A DNA stretch of 64,000 nucleotides from Polynucleobacter sp. AP-Reno-20A-A9 (GTDB lineage Bacteria > Pseudomonadota > Gammaproteobacteria > Burkholderiales > Burkholderiaceae). Shown here piece by piece: positions 35,193-44,374 of the stretch. The position numbers were made by a program, and so were the translations under genes. The notes below the pieces were generated by a model. That model worked only from the letters and a program-made list of their open reading frames with translations. It had not been told where the DNA came from and searched no databases. The stretch lies in contig NZ_JACVPB010000006.1 in the NCBI RefSeq assembly GCF_018882085.1, forward strand, positions 56,802 through 120,801, read 5' to 3'. Each line of letters begins with the position of its first letter. Position 1 is the first letter of the stretch.

Positions 35193-35414
35193 CTATTCTG
35201 CGATAAGCTCAAAGCGCCCATCTTCCATTTCGGTTTTGGGCCTAATCCAAAAATCATGGGATTGCATAGATTCGTAAACGTAGGCTGGCTCGAGGGTTGC
35301 CTCTACGTTGGCCAAGAAAACCACTTTATAAAAACCACCGGTCTTGATGTGTCTCAATTTGCTGCCTGGCTTAAAGAGGCCATCGTCAGGGTCAGCCATT
35401 TTGGGTTTACTCAT
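35193..35414 (-). CDS. DUF1653 family protein
   Basis: A 73-residue protein with the DUF1653 layout: [38 protein letters not shown], then [18 protein letters not shown]. This is a small SH3-like barrel of unknown function. It is upstream of slyX on the same strand, and its start is 33 bp from the divergent flavin monooxygenase gene. Confidence 0.8.
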   Translation of the reverse strand: MSKPKMADPDDGLFKPGSKLRHIKTGGFYKVVFLANVEATLEPAYVYESMQSHDFWIRPKTEMEDGRFELIAE

Positions 35415-35447
35415 GTCAACAATGCACTTTCTCGGTATGATCTAGCG

Positions 35448-36446
35448 ATGGCAAATTCCATCCCATACTCCATTCTAGATATATCTCCGATTCCCCAGGG
35501 TTTTACTGCGGCTGATGCACTTCGTAACTCCTTGGATGTGGCAAGGCATGCCGAAAAATGGGGCTATACCCGCTACTGGGTAGCGGAGCATCACAATATG
35601 ACAGGCAATGCGAGTTCTGCAACTGCAGTCTTGATTGGCTATATCGCTGCTGGCACCTTCCATATTCGAGTGGGCTCTGGTGGTGTCATGCTGCCAAATC
35701 ATGCTCCCTTGGTGATTGCTGAGCAATTTGGCACCCTAGAAGCTTTATATCCAGGAAGAATTGAGCTTGGCCTAGGTCGTGCACCCGGCACTGATCAAAT
35801 GACTGCCAGGGCATTGCGTAGAGACTTATTGGGTAGCGATGATCGCTTCCCGCAGGATGTCCGTGAGTTACAGCATTATTTTGGCCCACTACAAGAAGGG
35901 CAGTCCGTAAAAGCGATACCGGGAATGGATACCAATGTTCCCATCTGGATTTTGGGTTCTAGTTTGTATGGCGCTCAGTTAGCCGCTCACTTTGGCTTGC
36001 CTTATGCCTTTGCTTCACACTTTGCACCAGAGCAACTCTTAGAAGCAATGAAGATTTATCGTGAGCTCTTTAAGTCATCGGTTCAACAAGCTAAACCCTA
36101 TTCAGCATTCGTGATGAATGTAGTGGCGGCCGATACTGATGAAGAAGCTCAACATCTATTTACCACTCTGCAGCAGAATGTTGTCAGGATGCGGCGTAAT
36201 ACTCGCGGTCAATTACCACCCCCAATCGCTGACATGAATGAATTTTTTGAGCCTCATGAGCAAGCAGCAGCGGACTATACTCTGCAGGTCTCAGTTGTTG
36301 GTTCGTTAGAGACAGTGAAGAAGGGGATGCGACGTTGGTTAGATCTTACTGGCGCAAACGAAATGATCTTGACTGGGCAAATTTTTGATCACCAGGCTCG
36401 CCTCAGATCATTTGAGATAGCCGCACAGGCTGCTCAAAGTCTATAA
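35448..36446 (+). CDS. Luciferase-like flavin-dependent monooxygenase
   Basis: A 332-residue TIM-barrel oxidoreductase from ATG 35448; an open frame extends far upstream but crosses the DUF1653 gene. LLM-class features: [22 protein letters not shown] near the start, [13 protein letters not shown] (about 45) and [14 protein letters not shown] (about 108). The MsnO8/YhbW-type group matches best. It would use reduced FMN and oxygen; the substrate is unknown. It overlaps the convergent PIN gene by 6 bp. Confidence 0.9.
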   Translation: MANSIPYSILDISPIPQGFTAADALRNSLDVARHAEKWGYTRYWVAEHHNMTGNASSATAVLIGYIAAGTFHIRVGSGGVMLPNHAPLVIAEQFGTLEALYPGRIELGLGRAPGTDQMTARALRRDLLGSDDRFPQDVRELQHYFGPLQEGQSVKAIPGMDTNVPIWILGSSLYGAQLAAHFGLPYAFASHFAPEQLLEAMKIYRELFKSSVQQAKPYSAFVMNVVAADTDEEAQHLFTTLQQNVVRMRRNTRGQLPPPIADMNEFFEPHEQAAADYTLQVSVVGSLETVKKGMRRWLDLTGANEMILTGQIFDHQARLRSFEIAAQAAQSL

Positions 36447-36857
36447 GGCTGCTAAGTTGTAATCTGCGGTAATGAGTACTTGTTCTTTTGCAGCCTGTTT
36501 CACAAACCGCAATACTGCATTGTCTTTGCTAACTAGGTTGCAAGGCTTTGCAGTGTAAGCAAGGTCCAAAAAGACTTGATCATCCGGGTCTTGGCATGCC
36601 CAAGGTGCTTTAACCAAGCTTGTGTCGTCAAGTATTCTCGCCAAGCCTTGCCATTGCAGGCAAATTTTTTCTTGTTGTGCTTCGTCGAGCGCAAATAGGG
36701 GGCGGGCAATCACATCGGCAAATTCTTCTAAAGTACTTGGGGTTGCTAGGGCGTCTATCTTGCCATCAATCAATGCTTGTTTTAAATGAAGTGCCCTAAA
36801 GTCATTGAAGACAAAAAGATCTAGCAAGACATTAGTGTCGAAAACCACAACCTTCAT
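36441..36857 (-). CDS. PIN-domain protein (putative toxin family)
   Basis: A 138-residue PIN-fold nuclease candidate. Acidic residues of the active site are seen in [12 protein letters not shown] (Asp 7), STLEEFADV (Glu about 43), [12 protein letters not shown] (about 91) and the final TADYNL. It belongs to the COG1569-like PIN group often annotated as toxin. No antitoxin gene adjoins it: the upstream neighbour is yaeQ, 9 bp away, suggesting a shared transcript. A toxin role is therefore unproven. Confidence 0.88.
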   Translation of the reverse strand: MKVVVFDTNVLLDLFVFNDFRALHLKQALIDGKIDALATPSTLEEFADVIARPLFALDEAQQEKICLQWQGLARILDDTSLVKAPWACQDPDDQVFLDLAYTAKPCNLVSKDNAVLRFVKQAAKEQVLITADYNLAAL

Positions 36858-36866
36858 TTCTAATGC

Positions 36867-37412
36867 CTATTGGTTGCTGCGCCAAATTTCGGGAGTAATG
36901 GTGACTTGTCCTTTATCGGAGGAAACATAGACCTCACCATCTTGAACGTTGATATGAATCACCATGCTGCGTTCCACCAACTTGTTCAGCTCTTCAGCCT
37001 GTTCTGCTGGAATAGAGACAACTTGTAAATTGCGAGCACGAGTTAGCTTATTGGCAATGCCGTCCCACCAGATCTTGCTGGTGTGTCCGCCATAGCAATA
37101 GACAATCACTTGATCGGCACGACCACAGGCTTTCAGAATACGGCGTTCGTCTGGTTGACCGATCTCAATCCACAACTTGATTGCATCAGTAAGATCTTTG
37201 ATCCAAAGATCGGGTTCGTCGGTATCGCTCAAACCCTTTGTAAATACTAAGTCCTCATTTGCCTGCAATGCAAAGGCAATGATGCGGATCATCATCCGCT
37301 GCTCGGTCTCAGAAGGGTGCTTTGCAATAGTTAAAGAATGGCTGCCATAGTAGTGGCGGTCAGAATCTGCGACATGAAGGTCGACTTTGTGGATAGTTGC
37401 GCGTAGAGCCAT
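36867..37412 (-). CDS. yaeQ: YaeQ family protein
   Basis: A 181-residue protein with clear YaeQ blocks: MALRATIHKVDLHVADSDRHYY at the N terminus, LTIAKHPSETEQRMMIRIIAFAL, EPDLWIKDLTDAIKLWIEIGQPDE and the C-terminal VTITPEIW. The fold is related to PD-(D/E)XK nucleases, as the DLWIKD and IEIGQPDERR motifs suggest. Its physiological role is unsettled. It is first in a pair with the PIN gene. Confidence 0.94.
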   Translation of the reverse strand: MALRATIHKVDLHVADSDRHYYGSHSLTIAKHPSETEQRMMIRIIAFALQANEDLVFTKGLSDTDEPDLWIKDLTDAIKLWIEIGQPDERRILKACGRADQVIVYCYGGHTSKIWWDGIANKLTRARNLQVVSIPAEQAEELNKLVERSMVIHINVQDGEVYVSSDKGQVTITPEIWRSNQ

Positions 37413-37532
37413 AACGTATTATCGCCTTTATGAAGCAACTCCTGGCCCGAGTCAGCTTATAACCAGTATTATTTGGCTTGTGGCTCCTGATGAGCCTGGA
37501 AATGCCTCAAATTACTGTGTACCGTAAAACCC

Positions 37533-39146
37533 ATGATCCGTATTACTGAATTACGCCTACCAATTGACCACGCTCCTGAAGCTTTGGAGAAGGCAATATT
37601 GAAGCGCCTCAATTTAGACGTGAAAGATTTAGTCCAATTTGAGGTCTTCAAGCGTAGCTATGACGCCCGAAAAAACGTTGCGCTCTCTTTTATCTATACG
37701 GTTGATTTATCTGTAAAAGATGAAGATGCTCTCCTAAAACAATTCTCTGGTGATATTCATGTAAAGCCATCCCCGGATACGAGATACCACTTTATAGCAA
37801 AAGCCCCTGAAACCATAGACTCTGGAAAAGCGCTGCGTCCAGTAGTCATTGGATTTGGCCCATGCGGTATTTTTGCCGCTTTGCTGTTAGCGCAAATGGG
37901 CTTTAAGCCGATTGTCCTTGAGCGCGGCAAAAAAGTTCGTGAACGCACTCAAGATACTTGGGGCTTATGGCGTAAGAATGTCTTAAATCCAGAATCCAAC
38001 GTTCAATTTGGAGAGGGTGGGGCTGGTACGTTTTCAGATGGTAAGTTGTACAGTCAGATTAAAGACCCCAAGTTTTATGGGCGCAAGGTCATTCATGAAT
38101 TTGTGAAAGCCGGCGCTCCCGCAGAAATTACCTATGTAGCTAAGCCGCATATCGGCACCTTCCGCTTGGTTGGCGTGGTGGAGAAGATGCGTCAAGAAAT
38201 TATTGACTTAGGTGGTGAGATTCGGTTCTCGCAAAAGGTGATTGGCTTTGATATTGAGAATGAGCAAATTACCGGAGTCAAAATAGAAGGGCAGGCAGAT
38301 CTAGCTGCTAACCATGTGATCTTGGCCCTTGGTCACAGTGCGCGCGATACATTTGAAGCCTTGCATCATGCTGGCGTCTTCATGGAGGCCAAACCTTTTT
38401 CTGTTGGCTTTCGGATAGAGCATCCCCAGTCCCTGATCGATAAAGCACGCTTGGGTCCTCATGCGGGCAATGAGTTAATTGGTGCGGCAGATTACAAATT
38501 AGTCCACCACGCCAAAAATGGCCGCTCGGTCTATAGCTTCTGTATGTGCCCGGGTGGGACTGTTGTAGCGGCTACCTCCGAGCCCAATCGTGTGGTTACT
38601 AATGGCATGAGTCAATATTCTCGCAACGAGCGCAATGCCAATGCGGGCATTGTTGTTGGTATTACTCCAGAAGATTACCCAGGTGGCCCATTAGCAGGCA
38701 TTGAGTTTCAGCGTGCTATTGAATCAAAAGCTTTTGAATTGGGTGGCAGAACTTACGAAGCACCCGGCCAGCTCATTGGTGACTTCTTAGAGGGTAAGCC
38801 ATCCACTCAGTTCGGTAGCGTCATGCCGTCTTATAAGCCTGGGGTTCATTTAACCGATCTGGCAGCAAGCTTGCCTGCCTATGCAATTGAAGCGATTCGC
38901 GAGGCGATTCCTGCTTTTGAGAAGCAAATCAAAGGCTTCTCTATGAAAGATGCAGTCTTAACTGGCGTAGAGACTCGCACCTCTTCCCCTTTACGAATTA
39001 CTCGAGGCGCTAACTATCAGAGCCTGAACATCAAAGGCCTATATCCGGCAGGTGAGGGCGCAGGCTATGCCGGTGGAATTTTATCTGCTGGTGTTGATGG
39101 GATTAAAGTAGCAGAAGCAGTGGCCCTAGACTATTTGTCAAAGTAA
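37533..39146 (+). CDS. FAD-dependent oxidoreductase (COG2509 type)
   Basis: A 537-residue flavoprotein with an unusual N-terminal ~90-residue domain (ITELRLPIDHAPEALEKAILKRL). The dinucleotide fold GFGPCGIFAALLLAQMG begins about residue 107. Then come VQFGEGGAGTFSDGKLYSQ and the C-terminal FAD motif YPAGEGAGYAGGILSAGVDG. The family is widely annotated only as 'FAD-dependent protein'; the substrate is unknown. hemN starts 18 bp later, so the two are probably cotranscribed, hinting at a redox or tetrapyrrole link. Confidence 0.9.
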   Translation: MIRITELRLPIDHAPEALEKAILKRLNLDVKDLVQFEVFKRSYDARKNVALSFIYTVDLSVKDEDALLKQFSGDIHVKPSPDTRYHFIAKAPETIDSGKALRPVVIGFGPCGIFAALLLAQMGFKPIVLERGKKVRERTQDTWGLWRKNVLNPESNVQFGEGGAGTFSDGKLYSQIKDPKFYGRKVIHEFVKAGAPAEITYVAKPHIGTFRLVGVVEKMRQEIIDLGGEIRFSQKVIGFDIENEQITGVKIEGQADLAANHVILALGHSARDTFEALHHAGVFMEAKPFSVGFRIEHPQSLIDKARLGPHAGNELIGAADYKLVHHAKNGRSVYSFCMCPGGTVVAATSEPNRVVTNGMSQYSRNERNANAGIVVGITPEDYPGGPLAGIEFQRAIESKAFELGGRTYEAPGQLIGDFLEGKPSTQFGSVMPSYKPGVHLTDLAASLPAYAIEAIREAIPAFEKQIKGFSMKDAVLTGVETRTSSPLRITRGANYQSLNIKGLYPAGEGAGYAGGILSAGVDGIKVAEAVALDYLSK

Positions 39147-39164
39147 ACATCACATAAGAACCCC

Positions 39165-40580
39165 ATGAATTCTTCAGTAACTCATTCATCGACCGAAGAA
39201 AAAGAGGTTCTGTTTCATCCGGAGTTGTTGAAAAAGTTTGATATTAATGGGCCGCGCTATACCTCTTACCCAAGTGCAGATCGTTTTCATGGTGACTTTT
39301 CTGAGTCTGATTATCTAGGAGCGCTAGAGCGGGTAGCCAAAGCGAATGAGCCGCTTTCCTTATATTTTCATTTGCCGTTTTGCCCCAATATTTGCTATTA
39401 CTGTGGTTGCAACAAGATCATCACCAAGGATCATGGACGGAGCGCCAAATATATTAAGTACCTCGCCAAAGAAATGGCTATGGTTACTAAGACCATGGGC
39501 GCCCAGAATAAAATTCCAGTAACGCAATTGCATTGGGGTGGTGGCACCCCCACTTTTCTATCTCATGAAGAGATGATCGAGTTGATGCAGCACACTCGCG
39601 AGCATTTTGAGTTGTTGCCTGGTGGCGAGTATTCGATTGAGATTGATCCGCGCCGCGTTACTGAGCAAGACATTGCACTCTTGGCTGAATTGGGCTTTAA
39701 CCGCATTAGCTTAGGTGTCCAGGATTTCAACTTGGCAGTTCAAGAGGTAGTTCATCGCGTGCAAACGATTGAAGAGACCCAGGCTGTCATGGATTGGTCT
39801 AGAAAGTATGGATTTAAATCCAGAAGCGTGGATTTGATCTATGGACTACCAAAGCAAACGCCGGAGACTTTTAAAGAAACAGTCGATGCGGTATTGGCAA
39901 TGAGCCCTGATCGCCTTTCTGTTTATAACTATGCACACCTGCCACATATTTTTAAGCCGCAACGCCGTATTGCTGAGGCTGATTTACCGGCGGCGGCTGA
40001 TAAGCTGGATATCCTGTCTAACACCATTGCGCGTTTAGGTGAGGCTGGTTACGTCTTTATTGGTATGGACCATTTTGCTAGACCAGATGATGAATTGGCC
40101 ATCGCCCAAAAAGAAGGCAATCTTCATCGCAATTTTCAGGGTTACTCCACGCAGGCGGAATGTGATCTCTTGGCTTTTGGAATTTCTTCTATTGGCAAGG
40201 TAGATGATTGCTACTCCCAGAATGTTCGTACTCTGGATGAATATTACGAGGCGCTAGATAACGGGCACTTACCAGTACTTAGAGGTTTGCGCCTTGATAA
40301 AGATGATCTTCTGCGCCGCGAGTTAATTGGTGAGTTGATGTGTCAATTTGCTTTAGATACCAAAACATTCGCGACATCGCATCAAATTGATTTCTCGAAT
40401 TACTTTAAAGTGGAGATAGAGGAGCTCAAGGGCCTGGAAGAGGCCGGTCTTTTAGACTGGGAGGGCGAGAGCATCGTGGTTCCTACTAAGGGCCGTCTCC
40501 TGGCTAGAAGAGTAGCTATGACTTTTGATCGACACCTCAGAGAATCTCAAGCTAAAGGGACCTATTCCAAGGTTCTGTAA
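39165..40580 (+). CDS. hemN: Oxygen-independent coproporphyrinogen III dehydrogenase HemN
   Basis: A 471-residue radical SAM enzyme making protoporphyrinogen IX without oxygen. The 4Fe-4S site is FCPNICYYCGCNK (CxxxCxxC, about residue 77), with the preceding YFHLPF and the downstream GGGTPTFL SAM-binding motif. Length, and the start HPELLKKFDINGPRYTSYPSADRF, are those of true HemN rather than HemW. FNR boxes lie just downstream, in front of ompW, not before hemN. Confidence 0.96.
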   Translation: MNSSVTHSSTEEKEVLFHPELLKKFDINGPRYTSYPSADRFHGDFSESDYLGALERVAKANEPLSLYFHLPFCPNICYYCGCNKIITKDHGRSAKYIKYLAKEMAMVTKTMGAQNKIPVTQLHWGGGTPTFLSHEEMIELMQHTREHFELLPGGEYSIEIDPRRVTEQDIALLAELGFNRISLGVQDFNLAVQEVVHRVQTIEETQAVMDWSRKYGFKSRSVDLIYGLPKQTPETFKETVDAVLAMSPDRLSVYNYAHLPHIFKPQRRIAEADLPAAADKLDILSNTIARLGEAGYVFIGMDHFARPDDELAIAQKEGNLHRNFQGYSTQAECDLLAFGISSIGKVDDCYSQNVRTLDEYYEALDNGHLPVLRGLRLDKDDLLRRELIGELMCQFALDTKTFATSHQIDFSNYFKVEIEELKGLEEAGLLDWEGESIVVPTKGRLLARRVAMTFDRHLRESQAKGTYSKVL

Positions 40581-40598
40581 GGGTAAGTCAGAGGTAAT

Positions 40599-40612
40599 TT
40601 GATCTAGATCAA
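40599..40612 (+). promoter_or_regulatory. Distal FNR/Anr box
   Basis: TTGATCTAGATCAA is a perfect TTGAT-N4-ATCAA FNR site. It lies 72 bp (about seven helical turns, centre to centre) upstream of a second perfect site before ompW. Confidence 0.75.
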
Positions 40613-40670
40613 ATAAGCCCAAAAACTCTGTTGCTTTTTAACCAATAAAAAATCTCCAGTCTCAGTCAAT

Positions 40671-40711
40671 TTGATTTACATCAAATTGCACTCCCTTCAT
40701 CAATTCGAAAA
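40671..40711 (+). promoter_or_regulatory. Proximal FNR/Anr box and -10 of ompW
   Basis: TTGATTTACATCAA (40671-40684) is a perfect FNR consensus. GAAAAT (40706-40711) can be the -10. A start near 40719 would centre the box at -41.5, the standard class II activator position. Confidence 0.8.
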
Positions 40712-40749
40712 TGATTTCATCGAAATTGATAATAAAAAGGGAAACCATC

Positions 40750-41382
40750 ATGCGTATTAAGTCACTCGTAGCAGCAATGGCTACAGTAGCATTCTTAGCC
40801 CCAGTCGCGGCTCAAGCTCAAGCGGAAGAAAATCCATGGATGTTGCGTGTCCGCGCGGTAGATTTACTCTGGCAGAATGGTCAATCACAAACAGTTCAGG
40901 ACTTAAACGTTAAAGCTAAAAATCAAGTGATTCCTGAGCTTGATGTCTCTTACTTTTTTACTAAAAATATTGCAGCCGAGTTGGTATTAACATGGCCACA
41001 ACAGGTCAACATTACTGCTGGACAGGGTAATACCAATATTGGCAAAGTAACTGCGTTGCCACCATCATTATTGGCTCAATACCACTTTACAGACTTAGGT
41101 GCATTTAAGCCTTACGTTGGCGCTGGCGTGAACTACACAATCTTTGGTAATCGCGCCAACTTCCCCGCTTTGGGTAATGCAGTTCAGGTTGACCAAAGCA
41201 GCTTAGGCTTTGTTGGTCAGGTTGGTATGGATTACATGTTTGATAAAAACTGGGGTCTGAACTTGGATCTGAAATATGCCATGATCAGTACCAATGTAAC
41301 AACCGTTCAGGGCGGTACGAACCTCGGTAAGTTGACATTGAATCCATGGATGCCAGCTGTTGGCGTGACTTACAAGTTCTAA
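40750..41382 (+). CDS. ompW: OmpW family outer-membrane protein
   Basis: A 210-residue outer-membrane beta-barrel from ATG 40750, which has AAGGGAAA upstream; the frame opens earlier but without a ribosome site. The signal peptide ends VAAQAQA. The barrel pattern includes VIPELDVSYFFTKNIAAELVL, FKPYVGAGVNYT and the C-terminal WMPAVGVTYKF ending in Phe. Eight-stranded OmpW forms a hydrophobic channel. In E. coli ompW is known to be FNR-activated; two perfect FNR boxes sit before this gene. Confidence 0.95.
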   Translation: MRIKSLVAAMATVAFLAPVAAQAQAEENPWMLRVRAVDLLWQNGQSQTVQDLNVKAKNQVIPELDVSYFFTKNIAAELVLTWPQQVNITAGQGNTNIGKVTALPPSLLAQYHFTDLGAFKPYVGAGVNYTIFGNRANFPALGNAVQVDQSSLGFVGQVGMDYMFDKNWGLNLDLKYAMISTNVTTVQGGTNLGKLTLNPWMPAVGVTYKF

Positions 41383-41405
41383 GAATTCAGTTTTTAGGTC
41401 TTGAA

Positions 41406-41434
41406 ATGGGGCTCCCGAGGGGCCCTATTTTTTT
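41406..41434 (+). terminator. Terminator after ompW
   Basis: ATGGGGCTCC pairs with GGGGCCCTAT (10 bp, two G:U) around a three-base loop, followed by six more Ts. Confidence 0.88.
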
Positions 41435-41443
41435 GTCTTGAGT

Positions 41444-42040
41444 TTACCGAACCAAGTCGTCAATCAGTTTTTCAAATGCAGCTTCGTTCAAAGTGGAGTT
41501 ATCAAATCGATGCAATGAGAGATGGCTTGGCGGTTCAGTCCTACGCTTAGCGTATTGTTCCCAGTGAGCAAACTTCCATTCATCTCTTGGGTCAGCCCTT
41601 TTCTCCATCCGTCTTTTGGCCTCAAGCTCCTCTAGATCAATCCAGGCAACCTGAATCATAGTTTGCGGTGGAATGCCTAGCTCTTGAGCATTAAACATTC
41701 TGCCGCTCTGAATCTCTTTTGAGAATGGCCCAACCAAAATGACATTTACCCCTAAAAGTAAATTCTCCCTAGCGATATCAATCAGCCCTTGGTATTCCCA
41801 ATCTCGCAGGTTCTCAAGGTAATAGGGGCTGTCACGGTCATTCGGGTTCTGGGTAGTGAGCTCCATCACGTGGGCACTAAAGCCGCCATACACGGTGTCT
41901 TTATCTAAAAAGAAAAAATCTTCTCCAGTTTTCTCAATGATCAGAGGTAAAGCCTTTTTGGCTAAAGTCGACTTTCCAGTGCCGGCATGCCCTGCAAAGA
42001 GGATGAGGCGGGGTGCTGAGGGGGTAAGTTTGCAGATCAT
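41444..42040 (-). CDS. P-loop ATPase/kinase, zeta-toxin- or AAA-like
   Basis: A 198-residue soluble protein with Walker A FAGHAGTGKSTLAKK at residues 14-28. After it come FFFLDKDTVYGGF and the hydrophobic strand VNVILVGPFSKE. The size and layout (P-loop, D-K-D after strand 2, helical lid with RRMEKRADPRDEWK) resemble small-molecule kinases such as gluconate or chloramphenicol phosphotransferase-like proteins. The substrate cannot be told. It stands alone between ompW and the ABC-F gene. Confidence 0.75.
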   Translation of the reverse strand: MICKLTPSAPRLILFAGHAGTGKSTLAKKALPLIIEKTGEDFFFLDKDTVYGGFSAHVMELTTQNPNDRDSPYYLENLRDWEYQGLIDIARENLLLGVNVILVGPFSKEIQSGRMFNAQELGIPPQTMIQVAWIDLEELEAKRRMEKRADPRDEWKFAHWEQYAKRRTEPPSHLSLHRFDNSTLNEAAFEKLIDDLVR

Positions 42041-42107
42041 ATATAGCTAGTCTCGCAGAAATTAGTGGAAATATCTCCTCTTTTGGGGAAGTGACGATAA
42101 TGTCGCC

Positions 42108-44048
42108 ATGGCCTTAATCGTACTCACTGATGCAAAACTGGCTTTTGGCCACGTTGACCTCCTCGCAAACACCGCTTTTTCACTGGAATCCGGTGAACGT
42201 GTTGGCTTAATTGGCCGCAATGGCACGGGCAAATCTTCCTTGTTGAAGATATTGGCTGGTATAGAAAAGCTGGATGATGGGCTCCTGCAATATCAGCAGG
42301 GCCTCAGAATTGCTTATGTTCCCCAAGAGCCTATATTTGAGGCGGAAGAGACTATCTTCGAAGCCGTTTCCAAAGGGGTTGCTCAAGCAAAAGCCTTACG
42401 TGAAGAATACGAGGCTCTCAGCGTAGGTGAGTGGGATGATGCCTCCCATGATCGCCTTGACGAAGTGCAATCGCAATTAGAGGCTTTGAGTGGTTGGAAT
42501 TGGGAGCAACGCGTTCATGAAACTTTGGACCGCTTGCACTTAGAGGCCGATCTCAAAATCAATACACTTTCAGGCGGTACTAAGAAACGGGTTGCCTTAG
42601 CACGTGCTTTAGTTGAGATGCCTGACGTGCTTCTGCTTGATGAGCCAACCAACCATTTGGATTTAGATTCGATCGCGTGGCTAGAAGAGCTCCTTAAAGA
42701 GTATCAAGGCTCAGTGATTTTGATTACCCATGATCGCGCCTTCTTGGATAACGTCTGCACCCAGATTGTCGAGCTTGATCGCGGCATTCTACGCAGCTAC
42801 CCCGGTAACTTTACTCAATATGAAGTATTAAAAGAGCAAGAGTTGAACTCTGAATCTTTAGCTAATGCACGTGCCGATAAATTATTGGCGCAAGAAGAGG
42901 TTTGGATTCGTAAAGGGGTTGAGGCGCGCCGCACCCGAAGCGTTGCCAGAATTGCACGCTTAGAAAAATTACGCAGTAGCCGTGCTGAACGCCGAGATGC
43001 GATGGGGCAGGTGAAGTTAGCTGTTTCTGCTGGAGACCGTAGCGGCAAGATTGTGGCTGATCTTCAGAATGTCAGCAAAACTTACGATCGTCCGATTGTG
43101 AAAGATTTCACAGCAACGATTTTACGCGGCGATAAAGTTGGTTTACTTGGCCCTAATGGTGCCGGTAAGACAACTCTACTGAAGTTAATTTTAGGAACGA
43201 TTGCGCCTGACTCCGGCACTGCAACTATGGGTACACGCATTGAAGTAGCTTACTTTGACCAAATGCGCGAAGGTTTAGATCTCAACGCTTCGCTGGAGGA
43301 TTACATTAGTCCTGGTAGTGAGTGGATTGAAATCAATGGCAATAAAAAGCACGTTAAGAGCTATCTGAGTGATTTCTTATTTGCGCCTGAGAGAACCAAT
43401 TCTCCAGTAAGTACTTTGTCAGGCGGTGAGCGTAATCGTCTATTGCTCGCACGTCTATTTGCGCGGCCTGCAAACGTCTTAGTTTTGGATGAGCCAACTA
43501 ACGACTTGGATATAGATACTTTGGATTTGCTAGAGCAACTTTTGCAAGACTATAAGGGTACGGTGTTCTTGGTAAGTCATGATCGTTACTTCTTGGATAA
43601 CGTCGTCACCAGCATTATTGCTAACGAAGGTGATGGCTTCTGGCGTGAATACGAAGGGGGTTACGAAGATTGGAAAATCCAAAAAGCCCGCTCAGACAAA
43701 ATTCGCGCTGCCAATGGAAATGCCAATGCCAACTCAAAGGCTGTAGAAAAAGTTGAAGCCAAAGCAGAGACAAAGGTAGAGGTTAGGACGGAAGCTAAGC
43801 CAGTAGCCAAAAGCGGAGTTCAAAAACTTAATGGTAAGGAGCGCCAAGAGCTCGAGGTTTTGCCTTTGCAAATCGAGACATTGGAAACAGAGCAGGCCGA
43901 CATTGGCATTGCAATGAGCAACCCCGACCTCTACAAAAATGAACCGGAGTTAGCAGCTAGCATGCAAGCTCGCCTCAGTGAAATTACTGCGGACTTAGAT
44001 CAAAAACTACAACGCTGGGAACAGCTTTTGAGCCGTTCAGAGTCTTAG
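42108..44048 (+). CDS. uup: ABC-F ATPase (Uup-like)
   Basis: A soluble protein of 646 residues with two ABC domains and no membrane segment. Walker A 1 is GRNGTGKSSLLK, signature LSGGTKKRVALARAL, Walker B LLLDEPTNHLDLDS. Walker A 2 is GPNGAGKTTLLK, signature LSGGERNRLLLARL, Walker B LVLDEPTNDLDIDT. The linker between the domains is the ABC-F arm, and the C-terminal ~90 residues are a coiled coil after a Lys/Glu/Ala-rich stretch, as in Uup. ABC-F proteins act on ribosomes; Uup also affects transposon excision. Confidence 0.93.
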   Translation: MALIVLTDAKLAFGHVDLLANTAFSLESGERVGLIGRNGTGKSSLLKILAGIEKLDDGLLQYQQGLRIAYVPQEPIFEAEETIFEAVSKGVAQAKALREEYEALSVGEWDDASHDRLDEVQSQLEALSGWNWEQRVHETLDRLHLEADLKINTLSGGTKKRVALARALVEMPDVLLLDEPTNHLDLDSIAWLEELLKEYQGSVILITHDRAFLDNVCTQIVELDRGILRSYPGNFTQYEVLKEQELNSESLANARADKLLAQEEVWIRKGVEARRTRSVARIARLEKLRSSRAERRDAMGQVKLAVSAGDRSGKIVADLQNVSKTYDRPIVKDFTATILRGDKVGLLGPNGAGKTTLLKLILGTIAPDSGTATMGTRIEVAYFDQMREGLDLNASLEDYISPGSEWIEINGNKKHVKSYLSDFLFAPERTNSPVSTLSGGERNRLLLARLFARPANVLVLDEPTNDLDIDTLDLLEQLLQDYKGTVFLVSHDRYFLDNVVTSIIANEGDGFWREYEGGYEDWKIQKARSDKIRAANGNANANSKAVEKVEAKAETKVEVRTEAKPVAKSGVQKLNGKERQELEVLPLQIETLETEQADIGIAMSNPDLYKNEPELAASMQARLSEITADLDQKLQRWEQLLSRSES

Positions 44049-44050
44049 CG

Positions 44051-44374
44051 TTATAGCCTATCGCGCGGTAAACGAGCGCGCAACTGGGCGATCTCATCAA
44101 GCAGGTCTAGCGCCAAGGCAACCCCAGGCGCATTCAGCTCAAGATCATGGGTGAGATGTGCTGCGGTTTTTGCTCTTCTCAATGAGTCGCCACTAAAGCG
44201 CCAATCTTGAGGTGATGAGCCTGCCGGGCTTAAAACACCTTCAGACACCCAAGTCATGATGAGATCTTCTGGTGTGCGTGATGCATGAGAAAGTTCAACA
44301 ATCGTCATGTGCACTTCATTCTCTACAACGGCACCTTCAATCCAAGTGATATTGGTTTGTGTCATATTCATCAT
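44051..44374 (-). CDS. cbpM: CbpM, modulator of the DnaJ-like chaperone CbpA
   Basis: A 107-residue helical protein that binds and inhibits the J domain of CbpA. It has a MerR-like core (MTIVELSHASRTPEDLIMTWVSEGVLSPAG...WRFSGDSLRRAKTAAHLTHDL) and the C-terminal helix LALDLLDEIAQLRARL typical of CbpM. Its start overlaps the cbpA stop by 4 bp, giving the standard cbpA-cbpM order. Confidence 0.92.
   Translation of the reverse strand: MMNMTQTNITWIEGAVVENEVHMTIVELSHASRTPEDLIMTWVSEGVLSPAGSSPQDWRFSGDSLRRAKTAAHLTHDLELNAPGVALALDLLDEIAQLRARLPRDRL

Noticed and set aside
36441..37412. PIN protein and YaeQ as a toxin-antitoxin pair
   Set aside because: YaeQ is a conserved chromosomal protein of nuclease-like fold, not an antitoxin; no small DNA-binding partner is present.
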